Positions 43,196 to 52,506 of a stretch of DNA of 64,000 nt are shown here, one piece after another; the first letter of the stretch is position 1, and each line of letters opens with the position of its first letter. Source of the DNA: Inquilinus limosus DSM 16000 (GTDB lineage Bacteria > Pseudomonadota > Alphaproteobacteria > DSM-16000 > Inquilinaceae); NCBI RefSeq assembly GCF_000423185.1, contig NZ_KE383985.1, forward strand, positions 24,632 through 88,631, given 5' to 3'. The notes below the pieces were generated by a model that made no database searches, was not told the origin of the DNA, and worked only from the letters and a program-made list of their open reading frames with translations. The translations under genes and the position numbers were made by a program.

Positions 43196-44130
43196 TCACG
43201 GGCGCGGCCGGTTTCATCGGCAGCCAAATCACCCGGCGCCTGGCCCGGGAAGGCCATGAGATCCTGGCCGTCGACAACCTGTCCTTCGGCCGCGAAAGCT
43301 CCCTGCCCGAGGAGGCGGTGTTCAAGCGCCTCAACATCGGCACCTGCGGCAGCACCGAGCTTCTGGAGCTGGTCGAGGAGTTCCAGCCGGACGGGGCGAT
43401 CCATTTCGCCGCGATCCATTTCATCCCCTATTGCATGGCCCATCCGGACGAGACCTTCGCCACCAATGTCCGGGGCACCGAGCTGGTGCTGCGCTCGCTC
43501 GAGCGGACCCCGGCGCGCAAGGTGGTCTTCGCCTCGACCATGGATGTCTACGCCCCGGTCGACCGGGTCCATCGCGAGACCGACCAGGCCGCCCCGGTCA
43601 ACGCCTACGGCCTGTCGAAGCTCTTGGGCGAGGATCTGCTCGCCTATGCCACCCGCACCAACGACCGGCTGTCCGGCGTGGCCCTGCGCTTCGCCAACGC
43701 CTTCGGCCCGGGCGAAACCAACCCGCACCTGATTCCCGACGCCCTGAAGCGCATGCGCGACCCGTCGCAGCCGGAGATCCGCATGGGTTATCTCGGCGCC
43801 ACCCGCGACTTCATCCACGTCTCCGACATCGCCGATGCGGCGATCGCCGCCCTGTTCCAGGACACCGGGCGGTTCGAGGTGTTCAACGTCGCCTCCTCGG
43901 TGCCGACGCCGGTGCGCGACGTGGTCGAGACGATCCGGCGCCTGGTCGGCGACCCCCGGCCGATCGTCGAGGACAAGAAGCAGTTCCGGAAGTTCGACCG
44001 CCCGTCGCTCTCCGCCGACACCACCAAGATCCGCGCCGGGCTCGGCTGGGCCCCGAAATGGTCGCTCGAGGAGGGGCTGCGCGATCTGGTACAGCACACC
44101 TTCGGCGCCGAGCTGCGCCTGATCGCCTGA
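43183..44130 (+). CDS. NAD-dependent epimerase, UDP-glucose 4-epimerase-like
   Basis: A 315-residue extended SDR. NAD loop ILITGAAGFIGSQI, catalytic YGLSK (with FASTMDVYAPV for the Ser/Thr), and family segments GYLGATRDFIHVSDIA and GWAPKWSLEEGLRDLV. It makes or interconverts nucleotide sugars for the adjacent glycosyltransferase, whose 3' end it overlaps by 13 bases. AGGA precedes the ATG. Confidence 0.9.
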   Translation: MRILITGAAGFIGSQITRRLAREGHEILAVDNLSFGRESSLPEEAVFKRLNIGTCGSTELLELVEEFQPDGAIHFAAIHFIPYCMAHPDETFATNVRGTELVLRSLERTPARKVVFASTMDVYAPVDRVHRETDQAAPVNAYGLSKLLGEDLLAYATRTNDRLSGVALRFANAFGPGETNPHLIPDALKRMRDPSQPEIRMGYLGATRDFIHVSDIADAAIAALFQDTGRFEVFNVASSVPTPVRDVVETIRRLVGDPRPIVEDKKQFRKFDRPSLSADTTKIRAGLGWAPKWSLEEGLRDLVQHTFGAELRLIA

Positions 44131-44168
44131 TCCCCGGCGACGTCCGGGCCCCATACGGGCGAGCCGAT

Positions 44169-44250
44169 CGTCATCATCGCGACCCCGAAGGGCGTGGCGA
44201 TCCAGCGGCAAAGCTGGATTGCCACGGCGCTTCGCGCCTCGCGATGACGG
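44169..44250. repeat. Intergenic palindromic repeat, copy 2
   Basis: An 82-base palindrome (CGTCATCATCGCGA...GGCGATCCAG / CTGGATTGCCACGG...CGCGATGACG) homologous to 16942-17026 in reverse orientation. It lies between the convergent epimerase and Wzz genes. Confidence 0.85.
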
Positions 44251-44296
44251 TCTCGCTCTGCCGCGCCCGGACGACCTCCGGTGAAGATCGCCGGGC

Positions 44297-45250
44297 TCAG
44301 CCCCGGCGATTCCGGTCGAGGCGAAAGGCGATGGCGGCGCCCAGCAGGAGGCCGAGCAGCCCGGCGAGGGCGAGGATACGGCCCTTCCTCGGCGAAGTCG
44401 GCTCCGACAGCACCTCCGGCTCCTCCAGCGCCTCGGCGGCGAAGGGCAGGTTCGGCTGGATCAGCATCAGGATCTTCTCCTGATCCAGGATCAGGCCGAT
44501 CAGGGTCTGACGATAGTCGTTGACGGTGACGTTCTGCAGCCGCCGCTGCAGATATTCGAGCTTGCTCTGGGTCTGCTGGTAGATCGCCTGCTTGATCTGG
44601 TCGTCGCTGTAGCGGTGCAGATAGCCCAGGGTCTGGCGCGCGACCTCGGAATCCTCGGCGTCGATCGACAGGGTGGTGATCGGCGAATCCCGGTCCTGCT
44701 CCTGATTGAGGTTCCGGCGCAGGAACTCGGCGACCGCCTGGGCGCTGGTGTCGACGCCGGTGTCGAGGCCGAGGGCGGCCTTGACCGGGGTCAGGACCGA
44801 AGCGCTCTCCCAGATCTTGCGCTCGTCGTTCCAGCGCAGATTCATCAGGCTCTCGACCAGCCCGGCATGCTGCTTCAGCGCCGTCGCGGTGCTCACCGAG
44901 GTGAGCTGCTTGGAGAAGCGGTCGAAATAGGTGATCTGCTCGGTGCCCGTCAGGCTGCTGAGCGAGTTGGCGATCATCGAGGCGCCGGCGTTGCGCAGCA
45001 GGTCGGACAGCTGCTGCGACGCCTCGGTCGGCATGACCACGAGCCGCGCGGTGTAGCGGGTCGGCGACATCATGATCCAGAGGCCGCCGAGGCCCAGCGC
45101 CACCAGGACGGTCAGGGCGACCAGCCAGCGATGGCGCCAGGTCGAGGCGATCACCTCCTGGGCGATGGATTCGCTCGAGCGGATCCTCTCCGGCGCGGCG
45201 TCGGTCGCGCTGGGCGCGGGGTCGAGCAGATGGTGGGTGGCGACGGTCAT
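44297..45250 (-). CDS. Wzz-type polysaccharide chain-length regulator
   Basis: A 317-residue inner-membrane protein with two membrane helices, one near residues 40-60 (RWLVALTVLVALGLGGLWIM) and one near the C-terminus (ILALAGLLGLLLGAAIAFRL). Between them is a long coiled-coil periplasmic domain (IKQAIYQQTQSKLEYLQRRLQ). This is the Wzz/PCP architecture, without the tyrosine kinase domain. It controls the length of O-antigen or capsule chains. Its start overlaps the stop of the preceding gene. Confidence 0.9.
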   Translation of the reverse strand: MTVATHHLLDPAPSATDAAPERIRSSESIAQEVIASTWRHRWLVALTVLVALGLGGLWIMMSPTRYTARLVVMPTEASQQLSDLLRNAGASMIANSLSSLTGTEQITYFDRFSKQLTSVSTATALKQHAGLVESLMNLRWNDERKIWESASVLTPVKAALGLDTGVDTSAQAVAEFLRRNLNQEQDRDSPITTLSIDAEDSEVARQTLGYLHRYSDDQIKQAIYQQTQSKLEYLQRRLQNVTVNDYRQTLIGLILDQEKILMLIQPNLPFAAEALEEPEVLSEPTSPRKGRILALAGLLGLLLGAAIAFRLDRNRRG

Positions 45251-46665
45251 GCCGCACTCGCATTCGGTTGCCGACGCGCCTCCACGACCCGGAGCGCCGC
45301 CATGAAGCCGTCGACCACGGCCGAGACATTCTCCTCGGTCGTGCTGCCCGGGTCGTGGATCGGGTCGCCGACCCGGCCCGGGAAGGACTGGGCGTGGAGC
45401 CAGCTCAGGAAGGCGGCGGGATCGGCCCGGCCGTCGCGGTCGTCGCGCTGCAGCAGGCGCTCGAACGCGGCGCGGCTGAGCGTCGACAGGTCGATCGTGC
45501 CCGGCGACATCACCGGGGCGAAGTACATCGGCGCGAAGGTCGCGGATTTGAGGCCCAGCAGGCCGGCCTCGAGGCAGACGGTGCCCGAGGGCGACAGCAC
45601 CAGCCGCGCCGCCTCCATCAGCCGGAAGGTGTCGGCGTAGGGGTCGATCAGGCGCACGCCCGGGATCCGCCGCAGCTCGTCATAATAGTGCGGCGCGCGG
45701 AAGCCGATCGCGTTGGAATGCTCCTTGACGTAGATCTCCCAGCCATGCGGGATCACCCGCGACAGGGCGCGGACATTCTCGATCTGGTCGGCATGGCGAT
45801 GGGCGAAGACGTCGATCGACCCTTCCGGCTGCATGTGCAGCGTGACCAGGACGAAGGGCCGCTGGCCGGGGATGCCGTCGCGCTCGAAAGGCTTCTTCCA
45901 GCGGGTGCGGTAGGTGTTGACGATCCGGTTGAAGCGCCAGCGCGAGCGGTGCGCCAGGGTCGGCAGGGTCTCGTCGCCCTCCGTGGCCTTCGAGAAGGCC
46001 TGCACCACGGATTCGGCGAGCCAGTGGCTGCGGAAGAACCGGATCTTGTTGTTGATGTGGAAGTAGTAGGGCCGGTAGGCGCGGCTGCGCAGCGCCTCCA
46101 GGATGGTCTCGGCGGCCTCGCGGTCCGACCGGTCCGGCTTGCGGATCTCGAAGACCTCGGCCTGGTCGTAGCCGGTGAAGAAGCCGAAGCGGTCGGACGG
46201 CACCCGGACCGTCGACGGCGAGAGATAGAGCCGGCCCTGCGCCCTGCACAGCTGGGTCGTGGCCAGCTCGAACGCCCAGGTCTGCTCGCCGAAGGCGGCG
46301 TGGATGTCGTGGCGCCGGAGGAAGCGCGAGATCTCCCGCGCGGCCACGGCCAGATAGGCCTTGGCGTAGGGCCGCTTGCGCAGCTCGCGATCCATCAGGA
46401 TCACCTCGTTGGCGGCGAGACCGCCGGCCTCGAGCTCGGTCAGCCCCGGATCGGCCGGATCCGTCGGCAACGCCCGGCGCCATTCCTCCTTGAAATCGGC
46501 GAGGCAGAGGATCCGATCCGGCTGCCAGCCTTCCCGGATCAGCGCGTCCGCCCATCGGCGGCTGGCCGCGATCCAAGTGACCCCGACCCCCTTCCGTTCG
46601 AGGCCACGCCCGATCCTCTCGAACAACATCGTACGGTAATTATTGGATAAAAGGCATATATTCAT
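45247..46665 (-). CDS. Capsule/surface polysaccharide biosynthesis protein, GT-B like
   Basis: A 472-residue cytoplasmic protein. The N-terminus MNICLLSNNYRTMLFERIGR and the C-terminal block YVKEHSNAIGFRAPHYYDEL, GVRLIDPYADTFRLMEAARL and VLSPSGTVCLEAGLLG resemble capsule biosynthesis proteins with a KpsC/KpsS-like (CDP-glycerol or Kdo transferase) fold. ATG 46665 was preferred to an upstream in-frame start because the conserved fold begins there; the preceding bases are AT-rich. It is coupled to the Wzz gene. Confidence 0.82.
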   Translation of the reverse strand: MNICLLSNNYRTMLFERIGRGLERKGVGVTWIAASRRWADALIREGWQPDRILCLADFKEEWRRALPTDPADPGLTELEAGGLAANEVILMDRELRKRPYAKAYLAVAAREISRFLRRHDIHAAFGEQTWAFELATTQLCRAQGRLYLSPSTVRVPSDRFGFFTGYDQAEVFEIRKPDRSDREAAETILEALRSRAYRPYYFHINNKIRFFRSHWLAESVVQAFSKATEGDETLPTLAHRSRWRFNRIVNTYRTRWKKPFERDGIPGQRPFVLVTLHMQPEGSIDVFAHRHADQIENVRALSRVIPHGWEIYVKEHSNAIGFRAPHYYDELRRIPGVRLIDPYADTFRLMEAARLVLSPSGTVCLEAGLLGLKSATFAPMYFAPVMSPGTIDLSTLSRAAFERLLQRDDRDGRADPAAFLSWLHAQSFPGRVGDPIHDPGSTTEENVSAVVDGFMAALRVVEARRQPNASAA

Positions 46666-46849
46666 TATTCCGCGCCATGCGTCCGAGGACAGGCTGCCGG
46701 CGACTCGACGCGGTTCCGCGACGGCCGACGGCACATAACCCACTAACCGCAAGCGGGGACGGTGACAAGAGACCACGGCACGGAAGGCGGGAAGAAATCG
46801 CCGGCCCGATCAAATCAGGGTAGTGGCGGGCCGATCCGGCCGGCGCGGA

Positions 46850-47269
46850 TCAGGAATCGGTCCGCGATACCCAGGGAATGCGGGCGACCCCGATCCCCTC
46901 TTCCTCCAGCTCGCGCGCCTCGGCCTCGGTCGCCTCGCCGTAGATGTCGCGATGCCCGGCTTCCTCGTAGTGGATCTTGCGCGCTTCCTCGGCGAAACGG
47001 TCGCCGACATACTCGCAATTCTCTTCGATCTTGCGGCGCAGGGCCTCGAGCTGGCGGCGCGCCTCGGCCATGGTGGTGTGGGGCCGCCGGCCGTCCTCGG
47101 CCGGGCGCTTGGCGATCGCCGGCGCCATCAGCGCCTTCTGCACCGAGCTGCTGCCGCACACCGGGCAGTTGACCTCGCCCGCCGCCACCTGCGTGTCATA
47201 GGTGTCGCTGTTCCGGAACCAGGCCTCGAAGCCGTGGCCGGCCTCGCATCGCAATTCGTACAGGATCAT
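46850..47269 (-). CDS. DUF1178 family protein
   Basis: A 139-residue protein. The N-terminus MILYELRCEAGHGFEAWF with a zinc-ribbon CPVCGS typifies DUF1178, and the end (RKIHYEEAGHRDIYGEA, GVARIPWV) is also family-typical. Function unknown. In relatives it follows the comF-grxC-nitrilase genes; here those genes lie 6 kb further on. Confidence 0.92.
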   Translation of the reverse strand: MILYELRCEAGHGFEAWFRNSDTYDTQVAAGEVNCPVCGSSSVQKALMAPAIAKRPAEDGRRPHTTMAEARRQLEALRRKIEENCEYVGDRFAEEARKIHYEEAGHRDIYGEATEAEARELEEEGIGVARIPWVSRTDS

Positions 47270-47324
47270 CGCATTCCATGCTCCGCTTTCGTCATACGAT
47301 GGTCCGTTCCGGGCCGCAAAGAAA

Positions 47325-47909
47325 ATGACGTCTCAAATGCTGCATATCCCCCCTGTGTCCGCCTGGGTCGCGCGCTTCGCCCCGCTGGTGCCGAAAGCCG
47401 CGCCGGTGCTGGACCTCGCCTGCGGCAGCGGCCGCCATCTGCGGCACTTCCGGGCCCGCGGCCACGCCGTGGCCGGCGTCGACATCGACCTGCAGGGCGT
47501 GGCGGATCTGGCCGGCGCGGAAGGGATCGAGATCCTGCAGGCCGATATCGAGGGCGGCCCCTGGCCCTTCGCCGGCCGCCGCTTCGCCGGCATCGTCGTC
47601 GCCAACTACCTGCACCGGCCGCTGCTGCCCGTGATCATCGATGCGCTGGCCCCGGGCGGCGTGCTGATCTACGAGACCTTCGCCCAGGGCAATCAGCGCT
47701 TCGGCCGGCCTTCCACCCCCGCCTATCTGCTCAAGGCCGGGGAGCTGGTCGACGCCGTGGCGGGTCGGCTGCAGGTGATCGCCTATGAGCACGGCGAGGT
47801 CGCCTCGCCCCGCGCCGCCGTGGTGCAGCGGATCTGCGCCGTCGCCGACCTGGCACCCGTGCCGGCGCTGGACGGGTCGCCCGAGCCGCATCCTTTGCCT
47901 GCGCCCTGA
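47325..47909 (+). CDS. Class I SAM-dependent methyltransferase
   Basis: A 194-residue methyltransferase with the SAM loop VLDLACGSGRHLRHFRARG and an acidic residue at the end of strand 2 (VAGVDIDLQG). It resembles the TehB-like / small methyltransferase group; target unknown. It is divergent from DUF1178. ATG 47325 has no strong ribosome site; ATG 47337 is an alternative. Confidence 0.85.
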   Translation: MTSQMLHIPPVSAWVARFAPLVPKAAPVLDLACGSGRHLRHFRARGHAVAGVDIDLQGVADLAGAEGIEILQADIEGGPWPFAGRRFAGIVVANYLHRPLLPVIIDALAPGGVLIYETFAQGNQRFGRPSTPAYLLKAGELVDAVAGRLQVIAYEHGEVASPRAAVVQRICAVADLAPVPALDGSPEPHPLPAP

Positions 47910-47992
47910 GCGCTCCTCATCGGCATCCGGAGCCGGTACGATCGCCCGGATCTGCGAAAACGTCGGGCATTTGCAGCCGAGAGGAGACAGGC

Positions 47993-48997
47993 GTGGCCGA
48001 AGGAACGATCGTCTGGGGCGTGCTGGGCGCCGCCAAGATCAACGACAAGGTCGTCCCGCCGATGACCCGTGCCCGGCACTGCCGGGTCAAGGCGATCGCC
48101 TCGCGCTCGGCGGAGAAATCCGCGGCCGCGGCGGCGACATACGGGCTGCCGGTGGCCTATGACAGCTACGAGGCGCTGCTGGCCGACCCGGAGATCGACG
48201 CGGTCTACATCCCGCTGCCGAACCACCTGCATGTCGAATGGACCATCAAGGCGGCCGAGGCCGGCAAGCACGTGCTGTGCGAGAAGCCGATCGGGCTGAA
48301 CGCCGAGGAGGCGCGGCGGCTGATCGCGGCGCGCGACAAGAGCGGCCGGCGCATCCAGGAGGCCTTCATGGTGCGCACCCATCCGCAATGGCTGAAGGTG
48401 CGCGAGCTGGTGCAGGAGGGCGCGATCGGCGAGCTGCGGGCCGTCACCGGCGCCTTCACCTACCGCAACATCGACCCGAACAACATCCGCAACAAGGCCG
48501 ATATCGGCGGCGGCGGCCTCCTGGACATCGGCTGCTACCCGATCACCACCTCGCGCTTCATCACCGGGCGCGAGCCGCGCCGGGTGGTGTCGCTCCTGGA
48601 CCGCGACCCGGTGTTCAAGATCGACCGGCTGGGCAGCGTTCTCCTGGACTATGACGGGGTGCAGGCCAGCTTCGTCTATTCCACCCAGATCCCCGGCTAT
48701 CAGCGCATGCAGTTCCTGGGCACCAAGGGCCGGATCGAGGTGGAGATCCCGTTCAACGCCCCGAACGACCGGCCCTGCCGCCTGCTGCTGGACGACGGGT
48801 CGAGCCTGTCCGGCGAGGGCATCAGGCCGATCGAGGTCCCGGTCTGCGACCAGTACGGCGTCGCCGCCAGCGCCTTCGCCGAAGCGATCCTCGCCGGCAC
48901 GGAGCAGCCGGTGCCGCTGGAGAACACGCTGGCCAACATGCAGGTGATCGACGCCGTCTTCCGCTCCGCCCTGTCCGGCCGGTGGGAGACGCCGTGA
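47993..48997 (+). CDS. Gfo/Idh/MocA-family oxidoreductase
   Basis: A 334-residue NAD(P)-dependent sugar/polyol dehydrogenase-like enzyme. Rossmann domain starts IVWGVLGAAKINDKVVPP; the EKP motif is HVLCEKPIGLNAEEA with the catalytic Lys; the C-terminal domain holds GGGGLLDIGCYPI. GTG start follows GAGGAG. The stop overlaps the next start. Confidence 0.92.
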   Translation: MAEGTIVWGVLGAAKINDKVVPPMTRARHCRVKAIASRSAEKSAAAAATYGLPVAYDSYEALLADPEIDAVYIPLPNHLHVEWTIKAAEAGKHVLCEKPIGLNAEEARRLIAARDKSGRRIQEAFMVRTHPQWLKVRELVQEGAIGELRAVTGAFTYRNIDPNNIRNKADIGGGGLLDIGCYPITTSRFITGREPRRVVSLLDRDPVFKIDRLGSVLLDYDGVQASFVYSTQIPGYQRMQFLGTKGRIEVEIPFNAPNDRPCRLLLDDGSSLSGEGIRPIEVPVCDQYGVAASAFAEAILAGTEQPVPLENTLANMQVIDAVFRSALSGRWETP

Positions 48998-49686
48998 GCG
49001 AGGTGCCGTCGGTCGCCGAGCCGGCCGCCATCACCCGCGAATCGCTGAAGAACGGCATCCTGCAGCGCATGATCGCGGCCGGCGACCCGACGGCGGAGGT
49101 CCTGTCCTTCGAGGCGCTGGCCGAATCGCGCCGGGCGATGCTGGCGGCGGAGGGCGCGGCCGGCGACGTCTGGGTCTTCGGCTACGGCTCGCTGATCTGG
49201 AACCCCGCCTTCCATTTCGTCGAGCGCCGCACCGGCGTGATCCACGGCTGGCATCGCCGCTTCTGCCTGTGGACCTCGCTCGGTCGCGGCACGCCGGAGC
49301 GGCCGGGACTGGTGCTGGGCCTCGACCGCGGCGGCACCTGCCGCGGCGTCGTGTTCCGCATCGCCGCCGCGGCGGTGGAGGAGGAGCTGGACCTGATCTG
49401 GCGGCGCGAGATGGTGACCGCCTCCTACGTCCCGCGCTGGGTGACGGCGACGACGCCGGACGGCCCGGTGCGGGCGATCGCCTTCACCATCAACCGCGCC
49501 CAGCCGCGCTATGCCGGCCGGCTGAGCGAGGAGGAGACGGCCCGGGTCGTGGCCGGGGCCCATGGCCAGCTGGGCAGCTGCCAGGACTATTTCCGCTCGA
49601 CCCTCGAACATCTGGTCGAGCTCGGCATCCGCGATCACGGCCTCGAGGCGCTGCGGCGCCGGATCGCGGCGATCGACGGGGGCTGA
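48994..49686 (+). CDS. ChaC-like gamma-glutamylcyclotransferase
   Basis: A 230-residue enzyme that splits glutathione or gamma-glutamyl peptides to 5-oxoproline. The family motif VFGYGSLIWNPAF and region GWHRRFCLWT...GLVLGLDRGG are clear. GTG 48994 overlaps the preceding stop and has GGGAG upstream; an in-frame GTG 12 bases earlier is possible. Together with the GGT at 55-57 kb the window holds two enzymes of glutathione breakdown. Confidence 0.9.
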   Translation: MSEVPSVAEPAAITRESLKNGILQRMIAAGDPTAEVLSFEALAESRRAMLAAEGAAGDVWVFGYGSLIWNPAFHFVERRTGVIHGWHRRFCLWTSLGRGTPERPGLVLGLDRGGTCRGVVFRIAAAAVEEELDLIWRREMVTASYVPRWVTATTPDGPVRAIAFTINRAQPRYAGRLSEEETARVVAGAHGQLGSCQDYFRSTLEHLVELGIRDHGLEALRRRIAAIDGG

Positions 49687-49787
49687 GCCGGGCGATCCGC
49701 CGATCCCGGGAATAGCCGGCGCGTCTCGATCGTCCTGTGTCGTGAGCCGGGCGGCCTGACCGCCCGCATCACAACCCGGAGATCCCC

Positions 49788-50510
49788 ATGCGCCATTCCT
49801 CGCGCACGACCCTTCCCTTCGCCCTGGCGCTCGGCCTGCTCTACGCGTCCGGCGCGACCGCGGCGACCTGGACCCTGGCCGGCCCTTCGAAGGCGGACCC
49901 GATGCTCATCACCGTCAAGGACGGGAATGGCGGCGGGCATGGAGGCGGGAACGGCGGGGGCAACGGAGGTGGGAACGGTGGCGGCAACGGCGGTGGGAAC
50001 GCCGGCGGCAATGGCGGCGGCAAGAGCGATGCCGGAAGCGACCGCGGCAAGAGCGCCGACAGCGCCCGCGGGCGATCGTCCGCGACGTCGGCCGCCACCG
50101 CTCTCGACGACGACACCGATGTCGCCGTGACCCGCCCGGGCCGGACCCGCCAGGTCGAGACCGCGGCGTTCCCGAACCATGGCGCCCGGGTATCGACCAT
50201 GGTCGGGCTGTCCAAGGAGCTGGGCTATGGCGCCCGGGTCGGCGCCATGCAGGCGAATTTCGGCACGCCGCAGGAGACCGGCATCCGGGCGCTGGAGGAC
50301 CGGATCGCGGCGCTCGAGGCCGACCCGACCGCCGATCCGCACGTCATCGATGCCCTGGAGGCCGAGCTGGCCGAGCGGACCGCGGCGGTGAAGCCCGGCA
50401 CCGGCCCGGCCGGGGACTGGGAATCGGCCAATCTGGACGTCGACGGCAACGGCGTGGTCGACGAGACCGACCGCTCCCTCGCCCGGCAGGGCTTCCGTCC
50501 GTTCGATTGA
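49788..50510 (+). CDS. Exported Gly/Asn-repeat protein with EF-hand-like end
   Basis: A 240-residue exported protein of unknown family. The signal peptide MRHSSRTTLPFALALGLLYA is followed by a GGGN-repeat tract (about residues 46-77; DNA repeats at 49928-50025), a charged linker, an alpha-helical segment (ALEDRIAALEADPTADPH) and a calcium-binding EF-hand/dockerin-like loop near residues 219-230 (DVDGNGVVDETD). Confidence 0.75.
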   Translation: MRHSSRTTLPFALALGLLYASGATAATWTLAGPSKADPMLITVKDGNGGGHGGGNGGGNGGGNGGGNGGGNAGGNGGGKSDAGSDRGKSADSARGRSSATSAATALDDDTDVAVTRPGRTRQVETAAFPNHGARVSTMVGLSKELGYGARVGAMQANFGTPQETGIRALEDRIAALEADPTADPHVIDALEAELAERTAAVKPGTGPAGDWESANLDVDGNGVVDETDRSLARQGFRPFD

Positions 50511-50520
50511 TCCGGCTGGC

Positions 50521-50546
50521 GGGGCGCGACGGCACCGTCGCGCCCC
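50521..50546. terminator. Hairpin between convergent genes
   Basis: GGGGCGCGACGG / CCGTCGCGCCCC form a perfect 12-bp stem with a 2-base centre (or 11 bp with a 4-base loop), midway between the stops of the EF-hand protein and the ABC exporter. No T run follows, so termination strength is uncertain. Confidence 0.6.
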
Positions 50547-50555
50547 GACGCCGTC

Positions 50556-52445
50556 CTAGAAGCTGGCCTGCACCCGGTAGAGGCCGGCATAGACCCCGCC
50601 GGCGGCCAGTAGCTGCTCATGCGTTCCCTGCTCGGCGATGCCCTGGTCGGTCAGGACCAGGATGCGGTCGGCATGGCGCACCGTGGACAGCCGGTGGGCG
50701 ATGACCAGAGTCGTGCGGTCCCGCGCCAGGTCCAGCAGCGCCTGCTGCACCGCCCGCTCGCTCTCGTTGTCGAGGGCGCTGGTGGCCTCGTCGAAGATCA
50801 GGATCGCCGGGTCCTTCAGGAAGGCCCGGGCGATGGTCAGCCGCTGCTTCTGGCCGCCCGACAGCTTGACGCCGCGCTGGCCGATATCGGTGTCGTAGCC
50901 GTCCGGCAGCGCGATGATGAAGTCGTGCGCGTTGGCCGCCTTCGCCGCTGCGACGATCTCCTCCTGCGTCGCCTCCGGCCGGCCGTAGCGCAGATTCTCC
51001 GCCACCGTCCCGGCGAACAGGTAGACGTCCTGCTGCACCACCCCGACGGCGCGCCGCAGCGACGCCAGGGTGACGTTGCGGATGTCCGTGCCGTCGATCA
51101 GGATCCGCCCCTCCGTCGCCTCGTAGAAGCGCGGGATCAAGGCGCAGAGCGTGCTCTTGCCGGCGCCGGAGGCCCCGACCAGGGCGACGAACTCGCCGGG
51201 CCGGATGTCCAGCGACAGGCCCTGGAACACATGCGGCCTGTCGTCCTCGTAGCGGAAGCCGACATCGCGGAAGGAGATCGCGCCGCGCGGCCGGGCCAGC
51301 TCGACCGCGCCGGGCCGGTCCTGGATCTCCGGCTCGACCTCCAGGATCTCCATCATCCGGGTGAAGCCGGTGTAGCCCTCCTGCCAGAGCCGGGCGAAGT
51401 TCGCCAGCCGCTTCACCGGGTCGACCAGCGCCGCGACGCAGAGCAGGAAGGTCAGCATGTCGGCCACGGCGAGCTGCCCCTCCGCGACCCTGACCGCGCC
51501 GGCGACGATGATGATCACGGTGATGAGCTGCGGGAACGTCTCCGTGCCCATCGAGAAGAAGGCCTCGCTGCGGTAGCCGGCGCGGCGGCTGTCGAGGAAG
51601 GCGGCGTTCTGCTCCTCGAAGCGGCGATTCTCGACTTCCTCGTTGGCGAAGGACTGCACCACGCGGATGCCGGCCAGCGAGTCCTCGACCCGCTCGTTCA
51701 CCGCCGCGATCCGCTGCCTGCTGAGCAGGAGTGCCCGGTTCATGCGGCGGTTGAAGTGCAGCGCATAGGCGACCGCGAAGGGCAGCACCGCCAGGATCAT
51801 CAGGGCCAGCGGCGGGTCGAGCCAGGCCAGGATGGCGAGCGCCCCGGCGAATTTCAGCACCGCGATGGCCAGGTCCTCCGGCCCGTGGTGATAGAGCTCG
51901 CCCAGCGAGAACAGGTCGTTGGTGATGCGGCTCATCAGCTGCCCGACCCGCTCGCGGTCGTAGAAGCCGAAGGACAGCTTCTGCAGATGCGCGAACAGCT
52001 CGCGGCGCAGGGCGCTTTCCATCTTCGCGCCCATGACATGGCCCTGGTAGTCGACGAACAGGTTGCTGAGCGCCTGCAGGACGACCACGGCGAGCATGGC
52101 CGCGCCGAGGATGTAGACCTCTTCGAGCGCCCCGGGGACGTCGCCCAGGCCGGTGAGCCGCTTGGTGACGATGTTAGCGCCGAGCGGCAGGATCAGCGCC
52201 GTCGCCGAGACGACGAAGGCGCAGGACAGGTCGGCCGCCAGCAGCGGGATGTGCGGCCGGTAGTAGGAGAGGAACTTGCGGATCCGCGCCCAGGCGACAT
52301 CGCGCGGCACGTCGCGGCCGGACCGGCGCGCCGGCGGTGAGGCGAGGGGGAAGCGGGAGGCGTCGGCCGCGCGGCGCGGCCGGAAGGCGAGGCCGCTAAG
52401 TGCGGCGTCCTGATGCGCCGGCGACCTCCGAAGTCGGGACAACAT
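50556..52445 (-). CDS. ABC exporter (fused membrane and ATPase domains, MsbA-like)
   Basis: A 629-residue half-transporter. Residues ~70-355 form the six-helix export domain (LLAADLSCAFVVSATALILPL onward), residues ~385-620 the ATPase: Walker A VGASGAGKST, signature KLSGGQKQRL, Walker B ILIFDEATSALDNESE, H-loop VIAHRLST. Likely a lipid or drug flippase working as a dimer. The first ~50 residues are arginine/alanine-rich and poorly supported. A short upstream ORF with a strong ribosome site overlaps its start. Confidence 0.92.
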   Translation of the reverse strand: MLSRLRRSPAHQDAALSGLAFRPRRAADASRFPLASPPARRSGRDVPRDVAWARIRKFLSYYRPHIPLLAADLSCAFVVSATALILPLGANIVTKRLTGLGDVPGALEEVYILGAAMLAVVVLQALSNLFVDYQGHVMGAKMESALRRELFAHLQKLSFGFYDRERVGQLMSRITNDLFSLGELYHHGPEDLAIAVLKFAGALAILAWLDPPLALMILAVLPFAVAYALHFNRRMNRALLLSRQRIAAVNERVEDSLAGIRVVQSFANEEVENRRFEEQNAAFLDSRRAGYRSEAFFSMGTETFPQLITVIIIVAGAVRVAEGQLAVADMLTFLLCVAALVDPVKRLANFARLWQEGYTGFTRMMEILEVEPEIQDRPGAVELARPRGAISFRDVGFRYEDDRPHVFQGLSLDIRPGEFVALVGASGAGKSTLCALIPRFYEATEGRILIDGTDIRNVTLASLRRAVGVVQQDVYLFAGTVAENLRYGRPEATQEEIVAAAKAANAHDFIIALPDGYDTDIGQRGVKLSGGQKQRLTIARAFLKDPAILIFDEATSALDNESERAVQQALLDLARDRTTLVIAHRLSTVRHADRILVLTDQGIAEQGTHEQLLAAGGVYAGLYRVQASF

Positions 52446-52506
52446 GAGGCTTCATGTCCTGGTGGTGGGTGGTCACTCCTTTCTCTTTGGACATGAAGGT
52501 CGTCAT
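52396..52506 (-). CDS. Possible 36-aa leader ORF overlapping the ABC exporter start
   Basis: ATG 52506 lies 4 bases after a near-perfect ribosome site (AGGAGGG) and opens a 36-codon frame (MTTFMSKEKGVTTHHQDMKP...), ending TAG within the exporter gene in another frame. The exporter start itself has only a weak site, so translation may be coupled. A 10-bp inverted repeat CTTCATGTCC (52450-52459) / GGACATGAAG (52489-52498) lies inside it. The peptide resembles nothing known. Confidence 0.4.
   Translation of the reverse strand: MTTFMSKEKGVTTHHQDMKPHVVPTSEVAGASGRRT

Noticed and set aside
49928-50025. Short direct repeats as a CRISPR array
   Set aside because: The units are in-frame GGN codons of a coding region with no spacers.
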